DNA from: Tillus elongatus
Lineage: Eukaryota > Arthropoda > Insecta > Coleoptera > Cleridae
Assembly (NCBI GenBank): GCA_964006375.1
Contig: OZ023267.1
Coordinates: 89,444,512-89,508,511, forward strand
Direction: 5' to 3'
Length of the DNA stretch: 64,000 nt
Shown here one piece after another: positions 1 to 13,840 of this stretch. Under the pieces are notes generated by a model. The model did no database searches. It worked only from the letters and a program-made list of their open reading frames with translations, and was not told the origin of the DNA. Position 1 is the first letter of the stretch; the number at the start of each line of letters is the position of its first letter. The position numbers and the translations under genes were made by a program.

Positions 1-1232
<1,232 letters not shown>

Positions 1233-1249
1233 ATGTATGTATGTATGTA

Positions 1250-1281
<32 letters not shown>

Positions 1282-1296
1282 TGCTTGCGTGCGTGC

Positions 1297-1570
1297 GTGT
1301 GTTTGTATTCCCATATTTGTGGAATCTTTTGCGTGCTTGGAACTTTGAAGTGCCGTCTTTTTTGAGTTATGGATTCTTACACTCCGAAACCACAATTTTT
1401 TTCTCGCAAAACAAATGACTTCCCTAATATTATGCCCTCTTTCTCATCGCTTTACAACCAGCTTGCAGCTGCCTTTGGTTTTACGGGTTGTACTAGTTTC
1501 TAACAGATGCCAGTAGGAAGATTTATTTGGGTAAGGAACGATGCCAGAATTTAGGTTATGGTTGGAGTAC
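1297..1570 (+). repeat. Dispersed repeat D1, copy 1
   Basis: This ~270-bp block is repeated in the same orientation at 10,910-11,184. It starts near TGTGTTTGTATTCCCATATT and runs past GATGCCAGAATT. The copies differ by scattered substitutions and small indels. I see no coding potential or terminal repeats, so the class of element is unknown. Confidence 0.8.
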
Positions 1571-1712
1571 ACACACTAATATTTATGGTATCTTATAGAG
1601 TCACTGATCAGAAGCGCCCCCTGCACAAAATAATTTCAAACAGCTAGTGATCAGTGCTGCGTTGCCAGATATGGTTTCCTCGGCATTGTCTCGATGGAAT
1701 GAGTGCAAAAGC

Positions 1713-1757
1713 CTGGACGCAGCAAGTGTGTTATGGTAGCGAATTTTCATAGAACTG
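1713..1757 (+). repeat. Solo terminal repeat of MITE family M
   Basis: CTGGACGCAGCAAGTG followed by TTATGGTAGCGAATTTTCAT matches the terminal inverted repeat of the hairpin MITE at 8,927-9,235, but no partner end follows. Confidence 0.65.
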
Positions 1758-1803
1758 TTTCTTTTTTAAACTGATCCCTACAAACAGAAATCATTTTGAC
1801 TTT

Positions 1804-2058
1804 TTGCAAAATCTATTTACATATAACATAATAAAATATATATCTTTTATTTGTCATAATTATTATACAAAAATAAATGTAACTAAAAAGTTATATGACT
1901 CTCTTAATAATAACACAAAATATATGGGACTATTCCTTGATTTTAGAAAAGCATTCGATATAGTCTCACATGATTTACTATTGATAAAACTGGAAAAAAT
2001 TGGTATAGGAGGTCTCGCTCTCAACTTATTTAAATCATACCTTTATGATAGAAAATAA
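1804..2058 (+). pseudogene. Non-LTR reverse transcriptase fragment
   Basis: The frame encodes an RT core block with the motif GLFLDFRKAFDIVSHDLLL, in which D of LDF is the first catalytic aspartate of LINE-type RTs. This is followed by a segment of the form KLEKIGIGG and SYLYDRK. Jockey/CR1-like RTs usually continue with a Q-R-V-type segment, and here the next codon is TAA where a CAA would fit, so a single C-to-T change may have closed the frame. The N-terminal ~30 residues do not look like RT. No upstream endonuclease or downstream YADD box is visible within several hundred bases. This is a short dead remnant, and its clade cannot be assigned from 50 residues. Confidence 0.75.
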
Positions 2059-2610
2059 AGAGTCCGCAATAGGCCGACGTTATGAAAAATGCGCACTAAC
2101 TTACGTAATAATAAACCTATATCCTTCATCATATAATATTTAAGTAATTGCTGCTAAACAAGCTTCAAGTGCTAGTTGTTTATAAATAATAAGTTTGGAA
2201 AAAGAAATGGGATGTTATTTTGAGGTATAAATGAGATATTTCAGAAACGTAATATATTGAGTATTTTATGCTAATAAGCTTACACTGAAATTTTATGTAC
2301 AATTAAAAAATTACATAATGTACCAGATGTTATTTTCGAATAATTAAGATGGTGTTAACTCGCTTACCTTAAAGCTAATGTTTTAGAAAACACAAAATAT
2401 TTTTGCTGATTTAAAAATGTGTAAAATTAAAAACTATCAATTTTCAACACCATTGCTTTACTAGTCTGTGAACAAGCACCCCATCCATGTAAATGCATCA
2501 TTCCATTTTTAGCTTTTATGTCTTCTCTAATTTGTGCGAAATCAACTACTTTTTTGTATTAACAAACCTAAGACTTATTATTGCAAGAATATTCTGGATT
2601 TAGGAAAATG
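2059..2610. other. AT-rich stretch without recognised gene
   Basis: I see no element ends, repeats shared with other parts of the window, or coding frames. Confidence 0.5.
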
Positions 2611-2948
2611 TTTTTTTTTTCGTCGGTCTTTTTCCGCGGCTATGGCCAATCATCAACGCCAGGGCGCAGTTTCACCTCACTATCCTGTACATTTTGCCGA
2701 ATTACTTAATTTTTGTGAAAGAGATATGAATCTTTAACGTGCCCAACATTGCATGGTACATGGGACTGACATCTTAACGCCCGCACTTAAGGGCAGATGT
2801 TCAACTTGCTCAAACACGATGCCACAACCTCGGTTGATGTTAATTTACAGTATGTACTGAAAAATAATTTGACATTTCTACTGAGAATTGAACCCGGGAG
2901 CTTTGGGTCCAGAGGCACACGTTCTTACCCCTTGGTCACAGAGGCTGC
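2611..2948 (-). mobile_element. tRNA-derived SINE, copy 1 (full length)
   Basis: On the minus strand the unit starts GCAGCCTCTGTGACC, has a box A-like segment at about 2,931-2,945 and a box B-like GGGTTCAATTC at 2,885-2,895, and ends in a 10-base A tract (T tract at 2,611-2,620). The layout is that of a tRNA-derived SINE transcribed by RNA polymerase III. A diverged full copy lies at 47,741-48,070, and a third copy is split into 12,028-12,058 and 25,011-25,270. The body after the tRNA head is shared by all copies. The partner LINE is not identified. Confidence 0.85.
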
Positions 2949-3216
2949 TAACTAGGTAAAATGTATTTTGTTAGATTTAAATCGTTCTTGCATTTTCGTG
3001 TCCATTTTTATGTATAAGGAATTGGTTTTTCATTTGGTAATATACTAACTGTATCTTAAATTCTTATCTTAATTAGGCGGCGATCAGTTTAGCTTCTCAG
3101 ACATATAATGGTGAATTTTAACGTTTTTGAAAAGCATTCTTTATAACTTTATAACTAAAAAAATGGTAAAACAGCTGGCTAATAAAATTGAAAGTGTGAA
3201 AATATATGACAGTATA
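2946..3216 (+). repeat. Dispersed repeat D2, copy 1
   Basis: This ~270-bp block recurs in inverted orientation at 25,893-26,144. Shared landmarks include the GGCGGCGATCAGTTTAG region and an A/T-rich end around ATATATGACAGTAT. The SINE at 2,611-2,948 abuts one edge here but not in the other copy, so the SINE junction is probably secondary. Confidence 0.75.
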
Positions 3217-3483
3217 GCTGGCCTATTTCCTTTACACTACATTTCACATAAAGTTTTTGTTTCAGTAAATTACCTATAATCCAAGAAATCGCTATAATAG
3301 AGTCCGTCCACAAAATCATTTCAATATTATTACCTCGTATAGCTGACAATAAACATTAAATATTTCTGCAAACAGACTGCACACAATATTGCAGTTAATT
3401 AGTTTGGGTAATGTCAATTGTCAGTGACATATCACCAGTCATATTAATTGCGTCAGTGGTAATCTTAAGTCGCAAAAATTTAA

Positions 3484-5280
<1,797 letters not shown>

Positions 5281-5541
5281 TTGTATGTTGACCTACATAG
5301 CTAAATTTTGGTAGGTAATTTACCTATAACGTGTACCAAATTTGGTTGCCCTTACTTTGTTATTTCCGGAGATAAAATTTTTTTTCGAAAGAAAACAAAA
5401 ATTTTTCCGGGAAAACCTAGGCCGATTTTCCTGGCTGACGAACTTATCCAAGCCACTTGCGAAAGCAAGGTATTCACCAAATTTTGTCAAAATCGGCCCA
5501 TTATTTTTTGAGTTATCGGTGTGATACACACACACACACAC
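5281..5541 (-). repeat. Family X terminal module with (CA)n
   Basis: The block contains GTTATTTCCGGAGATAAAA and TTTTTTGAGTTATCGGTGTG, as at 4,100-4,366, 26,635-26,870 and 55,806-55,990. Its core is related to the 141-bp tandem unit at 27,373-28,095. It ends in (CA)n at 5,526-5,541. Confidence 0.7.

Positions 5542-5543
<2 letters not shown>

Positions 5544-5622
<79 letters not shown>
5544..5622. repeat. (AT)n microsatellite left of the mariner element
   Basis: About 79 bp of alternating AT. The mariner-type element at 5,623-7,444 starts immediately after it and a second array follows that element, so the insertion appears to have split one TA-rich array. Confidence 0.95.
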
Positions 5623-5625
<3 letters not shown>

Positions 5626-5960
5626 GGTGGCGCGCTGAAAACGAAACAGACCGATTTGCGTCCAGAGAAATTTTTTTTAAAGACGCTGAAAGACGTTAAT
5701 TTTAATGTTGAGGGGGACATGTTTTGACATAAAACTCAACTTTGTCACATGAACCCATTAAGGGTGGCGATAACAACCCTTATATTTTAAATAGGGAACA
5801 TGGGTCGACTGTTACATCATTTGAAAGCTCTTTCTTTTCTGAATTCAGCACACAAATTTTTTTGGAAGTTTTATCAACTCGTTTAAAAATTATTCACAGT
5901 TGGAGTTGCAAGAACGTATTTCATTCATTGTGATAAGAAATGCACTAATTAGTCAAAAAT
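5623..5960 (+). repeat. Left terminal inverted repeat of the rosa-like element
   Basis: This repeat pairs with 7,128-7,444. Shared landmarks are AAACAGACCGATTTGCGTCC and TAAAACTCAACTTTGT. The arms differ by substitutions and short indels. Confidence 0.85.
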
Positions 5961-5984
5961 GTTTATTCAGTTAAGTAAATTGTT

Positions 5985-7024
5985 GACCACCAGCTTCCAT
6001 ACAAAAGTACAAATTGTGTTCAAAACGAGCTCTGACATTCTGGAGCATTTGTGGAGTTATTAGACGGCATTCTTCAACAATGCATCGTCGTAACAAACTT
6101 CGGTTGTGTTGCGTAAATTCTACTCTTTAAATGGCCCCATAGAATAAAGTCTATAGGAGTTAAATCCGGTGATCTAGGAGGCCACTCAATAGCACCTCTA
6201 CGTCCAATCCATTGTCCTGGAAACTCTCTGTTCAAAAACTCCCTAACACGTTGTGAAAAATGCGGAGGAGCTCCATCTTGTTGAAACACTAATTGATTTT
6301 TTTGATAGCGATCATCATTTTCAACAATGCCAATTTGTAGAGGGTAAACGATATCTTCTAGTAACTCCAAATACGTTTCGCCACTCAAATTGCCATCAAG
6401 AAAAATTGGTCCGATTAAACGGTCTCCAAAAATGCCAGTCCAGACATTCAATTTCTGTGGAGTTTGAGTGTGGACTTCGTGAAAATTTCTTGGATTATTA
6501 TCTGCCCAATAACGACAATTATGACGATTGATTGTAGAGTTTAATAAAAACGTACACTCGCCTGAAAACAGATATTGAACAGAAAGTTTCCGTTATCAGA
6601 TATTCGTGCAGTCATAACTTCACAAAACCCCAGCCGCCGATCAAAATCATCTTCATTCAGTTGTTGTACAAGATGAATTTTATACGGGTGAAATTTATGA
6701 TGCTTCAATATTCGCTGAATAGTTCTTCTTTTGACGTTTGAAATAGTGGCCAATTTTCTCGTGCTCAAAGTTGGGTCTGCAGCAATTTGTCCTAAAAGTT
6801 GAATCTCAGTAGTCTCATTTCTAACCAGAAATTCACGTTCAGGATCCCGTTTTTTGTTGGCTACTGAACCAATTTGTCGAAACTTTGCAACTAACTCCAA
6901 AATGTATTTCTGTATGTCTGTTCGGAGGTCGCTCATTAAACAAATTTGCGGTACGGTTGGCACAGTCATCGTTTTTGAAAAAAAGAGTAATGATTTTAAG
7001 TCTTTCTTCTACGGAATACACCAT
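5985..7024 (-). pseudogene. DD41D mariner transposase, pseudogene
   Basis: The start is at 7,024 with a helix-turn-helix N-terminus of the DUF4817 type (MVYSVEERLKIITLF), which binds the TIR in related transposases. Frame breaks fall near 6,900-6,930, near 6,540-6,560 and near 6,074. The catalytic domain is readable in pieces. The second aspartate is in FQQDGAPPH and the third in SPDLTPIDF, with 41 residues between. In the frame around 6,555 the first catalytic position reads FSGEC where relatives have FSDEC, so a D-to-G change also removes the first metal ligand. A C-terminal tail segment persists to about 5,985. The gene cannot make an active enzyme. Confidence 0.9.
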
Positions 7025-7127
7025 TGTGAAATTAATTTTCGGTAGTACTATTAAGTATCAAACCAACCCAAAAACTGAAATAATAAACCGCATTTCTCTC
7101 ATTCCGATAAGAAATGTTCTGATTACA

Positions 7128-7441
7128 AACCAAAAAACATTGACTATCAGCACATTTTTTATCGGAATGAGTGAAGTGCGTTTTTTGCATCTTCAACTGT
7201 GAATAATTTTTAAAGGAGTTGATAAAACTTGTGTGCTGAACTTCAAATGATGTAACGCTCGACCCATGTTCCCTATTTAAAATATAAGGGTTGTCATCAC
7301 CACCCTTAAGCGGTTGATGTGACAAAGTTGAGTTTTATGTGAAAATATGTCCCCCTCAATATTAAAATTGACGTGTTTCAGCGTTTCTTTAAAAAAATTT
7401 CTCTGGACGCAAATCGGTCTGTTTCTTTTCAATGCGCCACC

Positions 7442-7444
<3 letters not shown>
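7128..7444 (-). repeat. Right terminal inverted repeat of the rosa-like element
   Basis: Reverse complement of the 5,623-5,960 arm, ending GCGCCACCCCA before the next (AT)n array. Confidence 0.85.

Positions 7445-7537
<93 letters not shown>
7444..7537. repeat. (AT)n microsatellite
   Basis: About 94 bp of alternating AT separates the mariner element from the F2 element. Confidence 0.95.
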
Positions 7538-7539
<2 letters not shown>

Positions 7540-8200
7540 ATATAAAAATCGAAACTGACCCCGGATATGTGTTCTAGGGGGCCTAATTAGCACTCATTTG
7601 AAAACATTTTTTCAAAATTTAAAAATCGGGATCTCGTCATTAGTGATTTTTTTTTAAGAAAATTCACTAATAAATTGGGATTTTCCTCAAAACGTCAAAG
7701 TCGCGATTTAAAACGTTAAAATTGGCAACATTTAGGCAAAGAACTTGAATCTGATACGGGCTATGGAAAGAAAATACCTCAAGAAGAATGTTGTACCAAC
7801 CCTGAAGTCTTAGTTTCCACCGTCATTGTCCTTCATTTTACTAAATTCTTCTCAGAAAATTCATTTCAAATAGACCCTTTCTCTGATGCTTGGCCGTAGT
7901 CTTAGCTATTATAATTTTTGTCAAATTTTCGTTAAAAATCAATAAAAATATATCCATTATCATAAGATATGAAAAAAAAATGTATACATTAATTATAGGG
8001 TGTATAGAACTACATCTTAAAGAATTATTTCTACAATCACAAGCTGGCCCACAAGTCGTTGGTGATAAAAATTTTCTTTTTTAGTGAATTTTCTTTAAAA
8101 ATATTCACTAATGAGGAGATCCCGACTTTTGAATTTTGAAAAAAATTCTTCAAATGAGCGCTAACTTGGCCCCCTAGAACACATATCCGGGATCAGTTCG

Positions 8201-8203
<3 letters not shown>
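7538..8203. mobile_element. F2 non-autonomous TIR element, intact ends
   Basis: This ~666-bp unit has ~120-bp inverted ends at about 7,545-7,670 and 8,080-8,200. The outer end reads CGAAACTGACCCCGGATATG on the left and the complementary form on the right. Both ends abut (AT)n arrays, so a TA target is likely. The interior includes a piece of the family X body (CAACATTTAGGCAAAGAAC to about 7,900). No transposase is encoded. Other F2 ends occur at 4,486, 27,058, 27,258, 28,560 and 45,891. Confidence 0.7.

Positions 8204-8284
<81 letters not shown>
8204..8284. repeat. (AT)n microsatellite
   Basis: About 81 bp of alternating AT between F2 and family X sequence. Confidence 0.95.
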
Positions 8285-8287
<3 letters not shown>

Positions 8288-8926
8288 CGGAAATAACAAA
8301 GCAAGAGCAACCGAATTTGATACATCGTTTTACATCGCTATAGGTAAAATACCAACCAAAATTTAGCGTTGTAGGTCAAAAGACAAAAAAGTTATAGGCA
8401 TTTAAAGAAACATAAATGGGGGTTTTCCTCAAAACGCCAAAGTGACAATTTGAACCGTCAAATTTCGCAACATTTAGGCAAAGAACTTGAATCTAATACG
8501 AGCTACGGAAAGATAATGTCTCAAGAAGAATGTTTTACAAACCCTGAAGTCTTAGCTTCAACCGTCATTGTCCTTCATTTTACTAAAATGTTTCCAGAAA
8601 ATTCATATCAAATAGACCCTTTCTCTGATGCTTGGCCAGTAGTCTTAGCTATAGAGTTTATCGTTTAATGGTATAGAACTTTTGTCGAATTTTCGTAAAA
8701 AATCAACAAAGCTCAATATATTCGTTATTCTACAAGATATGAAAAAAATTGTATACATTATATATAGTATATAGGGTGTCTTGAGCTACATATTAAAAAA
8801 ATATTTCTACAATCACAGAGTGGCCAATAAGTCGTTGGTGATACAAATAATTTTTTTTAGTCGAAAACGCCTTATGTTTTTGCATTTTCCATCGAAATAT
8901 AATCCATGTTTGTAAGTAAAAAGATT
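8285..8926 (+). mobile_element. Repeat family X body, plus-strand reference copy
   Basis: Ordered blocks are CTCCGGAAATAACAAAG, CCTCAAAACGCCAAAG, CAACATTTAGGCAAAG, a TCAAGAAGAATG block, CTCAATATATTCG, and CATCGAAATATAATCCATG, which leads straight into MITE M at 8,927. The same series occurs at 55,806-56,763, partly at 26,635-27,057 and 28,262-28,900, and inverted at 3,718-4,366. A 72-codon frame at 8,450-8,668 recurs at 56,008-56,289 with similar residues (LGKE then VLASTVIVLH and FSD), so it may once have been coding. I do not recognise the protein. Family X is perhaps a non-autonomous element or a fragment of a larger one. Confidence 0.6.
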
Positions 8927-9235
8927 CTGGACGCAGCAAGTGCGTTATGGTAGCGAATTTTGATTAAATGCTTCATATTTGAAAAGCTCAATTTGCTATT
9001 AACCTATAAGGTTGACCAAAAACGGATTTTTTCGGTTACACTTTAAGTTTACTTTCGGAAATTTTTGTACGTTTTCAAACAATAAAGTTTTTGATGAAAC
9101 ATGGCACATTGTTTCTTCTATATTGGTTATACTGTTAATCAAATTTGATGCCTGCTTTCTTTAAAAAAACGCACATATTTGCTATTAAAACATTTTTATG
9201 AAAATTCACTACCATAACGTACTTGCTGCGTCCAG
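8927..9235. mobile_element. Hairpin MITE family M, complete copy
   Basis: This 309-bp unit has ~40-bp inverted ends, CTGGACGCAGCAAGTGCG and its complement CGTACTTGCTGCGTCCAG at the right. Complete or near-complete copies also lie at 28,901-29,213 and 3,484-3,717, with single ends at 1,713, 28,227, 56,540 and 59,221. There is no coding capacity. Target duplications are not obvious, so the superfamily is undetermined. Confidence 0.8.
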
Positions 9236-10084
9236 ACTTTTTTATTAACTCGTTTTCTTGTCTGTCTGTCTGTTCGGTACAAATTTTGCATTCGATTTTA
9301 AACCAGCTTCGCGATGAGCTAGAGACTTAAAACTTTAAACTCATTTAACAGTTAGCAACAGGTTTCAGATTGAATAATTAAGTGTGTAAGAGAGACAGAA
9401 ACACAAGACTAAAAAGCATAAAACGCTTGTTTTAATATATATTTTTAATATACGACGTTTTTAAAACGGACTAAAATGTATAAAATAGTTTCTTTTCGCC
9501 CCATACAGATTTATAACCCCATACATAGATTCCTAACCCCATACAGATTGCTATCTTTCTTTCAATGTAATCCAGTCGCGAATCCGTCATCTGGTTTTCT
9601 TGTAGACTCTAACATTGTTTTCACACCTCATACCTTCTTTTCTTTTCAATAATTTCTCTAGAATCCTAATACCAAACCAATCTGTACAAAACTAGTCCTT
9701 TACCAATTGATTCAGATATTCATATTCGTCTTTGTTACATAAGTGATAAATACAGTTTGCACCATTTGGTGAAATGACATTTACTTTACCATAACTATCC
9801 ATCCAATTAGTGTCTTTGTTAAAACTGGCCCACTGCGTTCTAACTCAATAGATCTTCTTGATTTTATTAAATGACTTTGTTCTGGCCCAATTAAGATAGT
9901 TGACTATTATTCATAACATGAGAAAACTTCATGAAACCATCTTATGTCAATTTGCTCATTTAAAACAAGGTACTTGCTGTCGTGTATGTGTTTATTTAAT
10001 TCCAAAGTTTCAAAAAAAAGTGAAGTTTGCGCTGAATACCAAAATGTTGTTTTCTTGCGCAAGTTCACTGTGGGCTTATGTAGC
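9236..10084. other. AT-rich stretch without recognised gene
   Basis: Only small repeats are visible: (TCTG)n near 9,257-9,277 and three copies of a CCCCATACA motif at about 9,500-9,547. No element ends or coding frames were recognised. Confidence 0.5.
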
Positions 10085-10890
10085 CAAAAAATGCATATGA
10101 AGATGGGATAGCAATTAAGATGTTCTTCAAATGAATTCTTTTTTGGCATTTCCAATCGATGTGCCGAAATCGAAAAATCGAAAAGATATTACCAGCTATT
10201 GTATAATACTACATAAAAAATATTTTTTGTCACCCTTTGCAAAAGTGAAAAAATGCATTTACACATCGAGATGGCAATTAAGCTGTTTTCCCAATATGTA
10301 TTATTTTTTCGCATTTGCAGTTAATGTCCCAAAATCATAGAATCAAAAAAATATGACTAAGGCCCTAATGTATGATGCACCATGCAAATTATTTTTTTTC
10401 ACTCTTTACAAAAGTGAAAAAGAAAATGAATTTTAACATCGGGTTAGCTATCACCACGTTTTCGAAATATGTATTATTCTTTGACATTTGCAGCCAATGT
10501 TCCAAAATCATAAAAAGAAAAAAAAATTACCAAGACCCTAGTGTATTATAAAATCTGAAAATTATTTTTTGTCACCCTTTGCAAAAGTGAAAATATGCAT
10601 ATGAAAATCGGGGTAGCAATTGAGTCGTTTCCGCAATATGTATTATTTTTTGCCATCTATAATCAATGTGCCGAAATCATAAAAACAGAAAACTACTACC
10701 AAGGCCCTAATGTATAAGAACTCATGCAAATTAGTTTTCGTCACCCCCTTCGCAAGAGTGAAACAAATGAATGTTAACATCGGGTTAGGTCAGGTTTTTC
10801 AAATATCGAAATTAATACCAAGGCCGTAGGGCTTCATTAAAAAACCTGAATATTTTTTCTTGCCCTTCGCAATAGTAAAACAAATGCTTG
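10085..10890 (+). repeat. ~172-bp tandem satellite, about five units
   Basis: A block beginning ATTTTTTGTCACCCTTTGC recurs at about 10,217, 10,387, 10,560, 10,730 and 10,850. Spacings are 170, 173 and 170 bp, then a shortened last unit of about 120 bp. Each unit also holds a CAATATGTATTATT block and a CCAAGGCCCTAATGTAT block. The first unit is diverged. The monomer size is typical of nucleosome-length satellites. Confidence 0.8.
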
Positions 10891-10909
10891 TCAATTGTTA
10901 ATAACATAA

Positions 10910-11184
10910 TGTGTGTTTGTATTCCCATATTTGTGGAATCTTGTGCGTGCTTGAAACTTTGAAGTGTGGTCATTTTTGAATTGTGGATACTTACACTCCG
11001 AGGCCACAATGTTATTTTCGCAAAACAAATTAATTCCCGAATATTATGCTCTCTTTCTCGTCGCTTTACAACCAGATTGCAGCTACCTTTGGTTTTACCG
11101 GTTGTACTAGTTTCTAACTGATGCCAATTGGAAGATTTATTTGGGTAAGAAACGATGCCAGAATTGAGGTTACGATAGGAGTTG
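10910..11184 (+). repeat. Dispersed repeat D1, copy 2
   Basis: Direct copy of 1,297-1,570, here following satellite-related sequence instead of a microsatellite. Confidence 0.8.
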
Positions 11185-11283
11185 CGGAGTTACAGAGCCG
11201 TTGCGGACTGAAACTTATATGAAGGTTTTGTCTGAAAATCATTCATAGATTAATTCCTTGAAGTTTGTGCACCATACTTAATA

Positions 11284-11285
<2 letters not shown>

Positions 11286-11362
<77 letters not shown>
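11286..11362. repeat. (AT)n microsatellite
   Basis: Alternating AT of about 77 bp with one interruption. The ~350 bp between this and the next array holds nothing recognisable. Confidence 0.95.
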
Positions 11363-11366
<4 letters not shown>

Positions 11367-11707
11367 GCATATATTAAGTGTGCTGGCGTTGTATATGTAG
11401 TAGGTATATCCAGCAGGTCTTGGGCCTTCTGTGTGTTGGCACAAAATAAAGCTATAATCGAACCTTAATGCTGATGCGTTCATTTTAGCCTTCTATATTT
11501 TAGCAGTTGCTGCATAAATCAGTGTACGGTGAGAGTGGGTCCAGTAGCTAAATTTAAAGCAAACTGAACTATTATGTATATTTGACATTGTCAAAGTAGA
11601 TATATTGTATTGGGGAATTTTTTTAAAACAGTCGTATAAAAAAATCCTTTCAGAACGTTATTGACCCCCAAAAAAACGAGCAACATAAAAAATCGATTAT
11701 GTGCGTA

Positions 11708-11931
<224 letters not shown>

Positions 11932-12027
11932 CTTATTAAGGTTGATGTTTTCGCTTATAACCGTGACGCAGAAGCCGCACTCTGAAGACCTTTAAACCAT
12001 CGTATGGGTAGTCTAAGATTTGGCTTA

Positions 12028-12058
12028 GCAGTATCGATGGTCCAGTAGTAAGGACGTG
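12028..12058 (+). mobile_element. SINE head, split by the palindromic element
   Basis: GCAGTATCGATGGTCCAG onwards to AAGGACGTG matches the first ~31 bases of the SINE at 47,741. The SINE resumes at 25,011 with GACGTGTGCCTCTGG. The shared GACGTG (12,053-12,058 and 25,011-25,016) is a 6-bp target duplication of the inserted 12.95-kb element. Confidence 0.85.
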
Positions 12059-12557
12059 AGTAGAAGGGCGACACTTTCCGCCATCTTGGATAATTAAAAA
12101 CCCATTAATTACTCTTTAACGACTATGTGAAGGTCATTAACCTTGGATAATTTTAATCATCTATGACGTCATTAATTAGTTTCTAATTGTTGTAATATAT
12201 CTTTAAAATTTGTTTTGGAAATTTTTTAATTACCATTATGTTAATTGTCAGGTGGCAGCATTGGTAACGAGATATAAATGTATCTGAATATGCATATACG
12301 TATACGAAATTCGAATCCCCCAAAAATCTCGTTTTCATTCCTTGTTAAGGCAGCAAGTAATATATAACGCAATTTAATTAAAATCGTGTCATTTTATGAA
12401 ATAGAAGGAAGTTTTGGACATATCGGTTAAGATATAATACAGTTTTTATAACTATGGAATTTTTCGACAATTGTGCCGTGAAGAATGGCCAGCAATTTTT
12501 TTAAATTTTATGTGCTTTAATTTGTCTATTAACAAGTCAGCTGAGTTAAACAAATTG

Positions 12558-13783
12558 AATATCTAGCTTTGTATAAATCAATAATCAATATCATTAATTA
12601 TGTTTATAGATAACTATGTCGTCTAATTTAAATGGTTTACCAGCAAGCGAAATACTTTCGTTGTACAGTGTGAGTTTTTTAGTGCAAACAGCAATATTTT
12701 AACGTCATAAATTTCAGAATTCAGTTTTACCAAGATGACATACCTCAAGGGCTTTCTGAATATTCCGAATTGATATTTTTTGGCAATTTGTTTAATATAT
12801 TTATTCATGTGTACACTACAACAAGTTAACTAATTTCAAAATTCTCTCTCTCTCTCTTTCCGTCTCTCTGCAATTATGCTTTTTTATTTAGACCCAGTTC
12901 CATTAACTGTGATCAGCTGTTTCTTTTGACTTGTTTTCTTAAAAATTGATTGTATTTATTTTGGTTTTAGAAAGTCGTCAGCCAGTATCTCAAAATGTAG
13001 ATCAATATACATTTCACGCGGATAACTCAAAAACTGATGGTAACTGATATTATATTGTTTTAAGTTATGTTTATGATTTATTCGATGGTTTGTTGTAGAT
13101 GTTAAGCCTGACTTAGAATGGATGTCAGCCAACGAACTACTTAGCCTTTTTGGAGAGGGATTTTTTAATACGCGCTCCTCTTTATAACAAATATCTAGAC
13201 TTATCACATACCTTATTATCTCTAAATGTCAAAGTGTAGAATTCACTTTTACCGAGATGACATACCTCAAGGACTTTCTGAATATCCTGAATTGATATTT
13301 TTGGCAATTTGTTTATTAAATAAATAGGATCCTGGACACTCCATTTAAATACATGTAAATTTTGTAGTCTAGTATGGACAGTCAAGTCTATCTCTGGACA
13401 TTTAAGTCAACCCTGGACATAATTATAACGGTGTTTAAATGCAAATAGATTGAATTATTTTCGGGGAGTCAGGTATGGGCAAGGTATTATTAATAATGAA
13501 AACAGTGGTAAAATATAAAAAATATAATATATTTATTCATGTGTGCACTATAACAAGTTAACTAATTTTAAAATTGTCTCTCTCTGCAATTCTGCTTTTT
13601 TATTTAGACCCAGTTCTATTAACTGTTTAATCAGCTGTTTCTTTCGAACTTGTTTTTATCTGTACGCCTTTCTGATTGCAATTTCTTTTTCTGTTTGGTA
13701 AAACAGTCTTCTCTTTTCATTAGCTTCTTGTCTTCTACGAATACCCGAACCTACTCTGGTGCTGGTGGCTACTCTGGTGGTTA
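12558..13783 (+). repeat. Tandem duplication in left arm, unit 1
   Basis: This unit starts at AATATCTAGCTTTGTATA and repeats at 13,784-15,040. It contains the spliced gene at 12,616-13,187. Its last bases carry a small unique GGTGCTGGTGGCTACTC junction. The right arm has only one copy. Confidence 0.85.
12616..13187 (+). CDS. Unknown spliced gene of the palindrome, copy 1
   Basis: I do not recognise the product. The ATG exon 12,616-12,669 (18 codons, ending SEILSLYS) stops at a GTGAGT donor. A coding-like exon follows from an acceptor at 12,724 (FYQDDIPQGLSEY). A further exon starts after TTTTAG at 12,971 and ends at 13,039, then comes a clean 59-bp GT-AG intron (13,040-13,098) in phase 1. 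The last exon, 13,099-13,187, contains MSANELLSLFGEG and ends at TAA. Exons 1 and 4 share the pattern SA/P-x-E-x-L-S-L. A second FYRDDIPQGLSEY block sits just downstream, near 13,249, suggesting duplicated exon pairs. The exon chain between 12,725 and 12,971 is uncertain. The gene recurs at 13,841-14,468 and, inverted, at 23,882-24,453. Confidence 0.45.
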
Positions 13784-13840
13784 ATATCTAGCTTTGTATA
13801 GATCAATAATCAATATCATTAATTATGTTTATAGATAACT

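Larger units (their letters stand above)
5623..7444 (-). mobile_element. rosa-like (DD41D) Tc1/mariner transposon, decayed
   Basis: The element is ~1.82 kb with long inverted ends (5,623-5,960 and 7,128-7,444), outermost GGTGGCGC and GCGCCACC. Both ends abut alternating TA sequence, consistent with the TA target-site preference of the IS630-Tc1-mariner superfamily, although the exact TA duplication cannot be resolved inside a TA repeat. The transposase gene lies on the minus strand and is broken. The spacing of 41 residues between the second and third catalytic aspartates assigns it to the rosa (DD41D) lineage. Confidence 0.9.

Noticed and set aside
10085..10890. CRISPR array
   Set aside because: The repeat unit is ~172 bp with no short repeat/spacer pattern, and the sequence is eukaryotic.
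13182..13385. Minus-strand frames of 61-83 codons in the palindrome arms (12,623-13,385 and copies)
   Set aside because: They run antisense to the spliced gene, whose intron signals and repeated exon motifs favour the other strand.
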